Made by a program: the position numbers and the translations under genes
Shown here: one piece after another, positions 32,327-35,125 of the stretch
Numbering within the stretch: position 1 is the first letter of the stretch
Layout: every line of letters starts with the position of its first letter
Assembly: GCA_025358945.1 (NCBI GenBank)
Contig: JANYHS010000188.1
Coordinates: 1 to 35,125, forward strand
Direction: 5' to 3'
From: Acidobacteriota bacterium
Lineage (GTDB): Bacteria; Acidobacteriota; Vicinamibacteria; Vicinamibacterales; CAVVIG01
Length of the DNA stretch: 35,125 nucleotides
Notes under the pieces: generated by a model
What the model saw: the letters and a program-made list of their open reading frames with translations, nothing else
Database searches by the model: none
What the model was told of the DNA's origin: nothing

Positions 32327-32563
32327 CTAACTAATGCGTCCTATCGTCTCGGTCAGGCGCGTCGCCGCCCAGCGGACGGCGAGGACAATGATCAGCGTGG
32401 CGGCGAGCGCGGCCAGCGCCGCGAAGGGCAATCCGGCATGGATCCGTCCCGCCAGCAGAACGGCGGCCGTCCATCCGGCGAGACCGGACATGAACGCGAT
32501 TGCCGTCGCCACAACACCGCCCTGGAGGTCGGCCACACGCTCGAGCCGTGACTGAGGATCCAC
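32327..32563 (-). CDS. Small membrane protein of unknown function
   Basis: This reading frame of 78 residues begins with a GTG. It has a short polar N-terminus and two hydrophobic helices (about 18-38 and 45-65) joined by RIHAGLP, ending with a charged amphipathic stretch. The general plan resembles small holin- or phage-shock-like membrane proteins, but I recognise no family. It could also be a remnant of a larger membrane protein, since it sits between a decayed ankyrin gene and a region without genes. Confidence is low because the start is weak and there are no conserved neighbours. Confidence 0.35.
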   Translation of the reverse strand: MDPQSRLERVADLQGGVVATAIAFMSGLAGWTAAVLLAGRIHAGLPFAALAALAATLIIVLAVRWAATRLTETIGRIS

Positions 32564-32795
32564 AGCACGAGGCCTTCGAGCCGTTCCAGACGGAGGCGTA
32601 GGGGAGCCGCAAGGTGGCGGACGCGATGTCGCACTGACAATCAGCGTTACGCCATGGCGACTTTACGGCGGGTGAATAAAATCGGATCAGCTACAGCCCC
32701 TTCGATGCATCCCGTCGATACATCGTTGACTTGGCCATGCGGTTGATACAGGATCCAGCCCGTCCCGTTCCGTCACCGCACGCTCGGAGGAATCA

Positions 32796-34517
32796 ATGAG
32801 GAAACTGTCACTGATCGTCGCTCTGTTCCTCGCGCTGTCGACGATCATCACGCGCGCGCAGAACCCCGCCAGACTGCTTCCGCGGCTCACAGGCTTTGAC
32901 GTGGTGGAAGCGAGCATCTACGACATGCAAACCGCGATGCAGCGGGGACGCGTGACGTCGAAGGAACTGGTGCTGCAGTCGTTCGCGCGCATCGCGTTCT
33001 ACAAGGATCTGCTCAACCCCACCATCAGTCTCTATCTGGATGCGGTCGCGCAGGCCGAGCGGCTGGATCTCGAACGCGCGCAAGGGAAATATCGCGGCCC
33101 GCTCCACGGTATCCCGGTCGCCGTCAAGGACAACATCAATACGACATTCATGCCGACCAGCGGCGGCGCGCTCGCGTTCCGCGGCTATACGCCGCCCTAC
33201 GATGCGACGCTCGTGACGAACCTCAGAAACGCCGGCGCCGTCATCATCGCGAAAACGGTGATGACCGAGCTGGCCAACTGGGTCACCAACGGGATGCCCG
33301 GCAACTACAGCGCGGTCGGCGGCTGGGGCATGAACCCGTACGATCCGAGGCGCGATCCCCGAGCGGGGAACGACGGGTTCGGGATCCCGTTCACTGACGG
33401 ACGGCCGGTCATGAGCGTGGCCGGATCCAGTTCCGGCATCGGTACGGCGGCCAGCTTGTGGGCCGCCAGTGTCGGCACCGAAACGTCCGGCTCGATCCTG
33501 AGCCCGTCGAACCAGAACATGCTGGTCGGCATCAAGCCCACCGTGGGGCGCATCAGCCGGTGGGGCATCATTCCCATCACCGCCGATCAAGACACGGCGG
33601 GTCCGATGACGCGCAACGTCACGGACGCCGCGATCATGCTCGGCGCGATGGAAGGCGCCGACGCGAACGATGCCGCGACCACTCGCTGCGCGCCGCCGCC
33701 GGGACGCGATTACCAGCGGTTCCTTCGGCTCACCGGCCTGCGCGGCAAGCGCATCGGCATCCCGCGGGCGTTCTACTACGATCCGATCACGCTTCCCGGC
33801 AGATCCACTCCGAGCGGCGGCATCTCGGCGTTTCAGCGGGCCGTTGTGGAGGACGCCATCGCGGCGCTCAGGGCACAGGGCGCCATCGTGATCGATCCGG
33901 CGGACATCCCGAGCATCGTGGATGGGACCCCGAACAACAACAACGCATTGATCGGCACGTGTGTCGGCGCCAAAGCGACCGACGTGGACTGCTCGACGGT
34001 GTTCAAGTACGGGTTCAAGCGTGATTTCGCCGCGTACATCGCCTCGCTCGGTCCCACGGCGCCCGTCAAGTCGCTGACCGAACTGCGGCAGTTCAATACC
34101 GCCAACGCCTCGCAGAACGCGATCAGATACCGGCAGGACCTGCTCGACACGTCCGACGAAATGAACCTCACGACGGATCTGGCGAGGTACACGCAGGACC
34201 GCGCGCGCGACATCTTCCTGTCCGATACGCACGGCATCGGCGAGGTCATGGCGATCAACAAGCTCGACGCGCTGCTTTTCCCGGGCAGCAGTTCGGCCGG
34301 CATCGCGGCCCGTGCGGGATTTCCCACCGTCATCCTCCCGTACGGCTTCATCCCGAACGCGCCGAACCCAGCATTCCCTGCCGGCTTCAACGCGAACGAC
34401 CAGCCGTATGGCGTGGGCTTCACCGGCCTGGCGTGCAGCGAGCCGGCGTTGATCGAGATGGCCTACGCGTTCGAGCAGGCGACGAAAAAGCGCATTCCGC
34501 CGCCGAGCACGCCGTAG
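32796..34517 (+). CDS. Secreted amidase-signature family enzyme
   Basis: This 573-residue protein has a signal peptide (about 1-21) and a good ribosome-binding site (GGAGG at 32786-32790). The amidase-signature catalytic triad is evident: Lys111 in VAVKDNI, the cis-Ser about 212 in AGSSSGIG and the nucleophile Ser233 in GTETSGSI. The flanking text GPLHGIPVAVKDNINT, SPSNQNMLVGIKPTVGRISR and PITADQDTAGPMTRNVTDAA is typical. The enzyme hydrolyses amide bonds; many secreted members are annotated only as amidases. It contains an insertion between the Lys and Ser motifs (about 170-205). It stands alone, with relict gene tails on both sides. Confidence 0.92.
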   Translation: MRKLSLIVALFLALSTIITRAQNPARLLPRLTGFDVVEASIYDMQTAMQRGRVTSKELVLQSFARIAFYKDLLNPTISLYLDAVAQAERLDLERAQGKYRGPLHGIPVAVKDNINTTFMPTSGGALAFRGYTPPYDATLVTNLRNAGAVIIAKTVMTELANWVTNGMPGNYSAVGGWGMNPYDPRRDPRAGNDGFGIPFTDGRPVMSVAGSSSGIGTAASLWAASVGTETSGSILSPSNQNMLVGIKPTVGRISRWGIIPITADQDTAGPMTRNVTDAAIMLGAMEGADANDAATTRCAPPPGRDYQRFLRLTGLRGKRIGIPRAFYYDPITLPGRSTPSGGISAFQRAVVEDAIAALRAQGAIVIDPADIPSIVDGTPNNNNALIGTCVGAKATDVDCSTVFKYGFKRDFAAYIASLGPTAPVKSLTELRQFNTANASQNAIRYRQDLLDTSDEMNLTTDLARYTQDRARDIFLSDTHGIGEVMAINKLDALLFPGSSSAGIAARAGFPTVILPYGFIPNAPNPAFPAGFNANDQPYGVGFTGLACSEPALIEMAYAFEQATKKRIPPPSTP

Positions 34518-34542
34518 TGCGAGTCAGGAGGAAGGCTGGCGG

Positions 34543-34722
34543 TTAGAAGCGCAACTGACCGCTCAGCTGAAAGATCCGCGGATCGAGAATCGCGGTCGGA
34601 CTCAGCCAGCTCGGACCGAACGTCGAATTGATCGACTGAATGGCACTGGAGTTCAAGGCGTTGTAGCAACTGATACAGAACCGCTGATTGTGTTTTGAGA
34701 TCGGCGTCGAACGCGTCGCTCG
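34543..34722 (-). pseudogene. Second relict C-terminus of a TonB-dependent receptor
   Basis: On the minus strand an open frame without a start encodes YNALNSSAIQSINSTFGPSW, then LSPTAILDPRIFQLSGQLRF and a TAA stop at 34543. This is the typical end of an Oar-like receptor (D.YNALNS.A....N..FG..W..P..IL.PR...L...F). An in-frame stop at 34723 closes it upstream and the remaining receptor is missing. It differs in sequence from the relict at 13366-13515 and from both intact receptors. Confidence 0.65.
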
Positions 34723-34898
34723 TCAGCCCGGCCGCAAAGGCGACCGCGCGTTGAGCCGCGGTGAGCCGCGGCGAGCATGTCAAGGACGCGGCATCATCCC
34801 TGGACATCGAGTGGCCGGTCGACCTTCCGGCCAATCGCCTCCGTCAGTTCCTGTTCCATGCGCTCCCTACCTACTCCTACCGTGGCAGGGGGCGCACT
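34723..34898. other. Non-coding stretch with possible gene debris
   Basis: No convincing gene is seen. On the minus strand from 34859 a short frame reads MEQELTEAIGRKVDRPLDV, slightly reminiscent of the ELxxxIGRKVD segment of MNT-type nucleotidyltransferases, but it stops after about 21 residues. It is probably debris between the receptor relict and the formate-dehydrogenase-like gene. Confidence 0.35.
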
Positions 34899-34920
34899 TC
34901 ACCGATTCTGCACGAACTGC
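34899..34920. repeat. 22-base repeat, copy B
   Basis: This matches 26981-27002 at 21 of 22 positions. Here it supplies the last six codons and the stop of the formate-dehydrogenase-like frame. Confidence 0.6.
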
Positions 34921-35125
34921 CATCCGAAGCGCCCCTTGATGCACAAGTGGCCGTGCGTGACGTCGTGATCGATCGGCGACGTGACGCGCACGATATGGTT
35001 CTCCTGGACGTGGTGCTGCAGCGTGAAGCCGACGCCGCAGTAGGGGCAGATGGTGTCGGTGACGGTCTGCTTCGACTCGTCCCACGTGCCCGCCTGCCGC
35101 ATGTCGTACTCCGACTTGAACATCA
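34899..35125 (-). CDS. Formate-dehydrogenase-like iron-sulfur protein, C-terminal end only
   Basis: The frame enters from the right edge, so most of the protein is outside the window. The visible 75 residues contain DTICPYCGVGFTL and HGHLCIKGRFGW, the N-terminal [4Fe-4S] segment of molybdopterin oxidoreductases such as formate dehydrogenase alpha. Of the four usual cysteines, the third is Phe (CPYCGVGF instead of CPYCGVGC). The protein stops right after FGWQFVQNR, where a full-length subunit would continue into the catalytic domain. Either this is a small electron-transfer subunit that ends with this domain, or the gene is truncated. The stop falls in a 22-base sequence repeated at 26981-27002. 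It could work with FdhD encoded at 24553. Confidence 0.7.
   Translation of the reverse strand, partial: MFKSEYDMRQAGTWDESKQTVTDTICPYCGVGFTLQHHVQENHIVRVTSPIDHDVTHGHLCIKGRFGWQFVQNR

Noticed and set aside
32808-34232. Minus-strand reading frame opposite the amidase gene
   Set aside because: It covers the amidase in antisense and lacks any protein family signature; the amidase has its full catalytic triad and a ribosome-binding site.

Overview
The window is GC-rich and gene-dense. Its gene families point to Acidobacteriota, most likely class Vicinamibacteria. The evidence is Oar-like TonB-dependent receptors with an N-terminal carboxypeptidase-regulatory domain, secreted DUF1592/DUF1588-type cytochrome proteins paired with Tat-exported DUF1552 proteins, secreted ankyrin proteins, and a TumE/HVO_A0114-type toxin-antitoxin pair. 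This placement is an inference from gene content. No rRNA, tRNA or CRISPR array was seen.

Left part (1-9700): the end of a GT39-type membrane glycosyltransferase meets a long minus-strand gene train. In transcription order the train is a DUF1592-type di-heme-motif protein, a DUF1552 protein interrupted by a one-base frameshift, a secreted ankyrin protein, a small secreted unknown, a variant creatininase-family protein and an SGNH hydrolase. Divergent from it is a TonB-dependent receptor (9843-12722).

Middle part (12733-17306): housekeeping and mixed genes. These are an AhpD-like carboxymuconolactone decarboxylase, a relict receptor tail, pdxH, ferrochelatase, an NmrA-like SDR with a DUF2867-like tail, and a divergent XRE-cupin regulator with a likely operator.

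Second module (17471-23155, plus strand): a full paralogous copy of the DUF1592-DUF1552-ankyrin trio in inverted orientation, followed by a DUF4956-like membrane protein. The two copies share gene order, a C-terminal HKCVSC tail on the ankyrin protein, and a promoter-like 14-mer upstream of the first gene. The likely picture is an envelope system: a Sec-exported c-type cytochrome-like protein, a Tat-exported partner and a periplasmic ankyrin protein, possibly with the nearby receptor. The substrate is unknown.

Right part (24016-35125): YajQ, FdhD, a polytopic membrane protein, the TumE-type toxin-antitoxin pair, a second TonB-dependent receptor, a secreted amidohydrolase, a decayed ankyrin tail, a small membrane protein, a secreted amidase-signature enzyme, another relict receptor tail, and at the edge the C-terminal end of a formate-dehydrogenase-like iron-sulfur protein. 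Several gene tails without bodies show that this region has lost genes by deletion or rearrangement.
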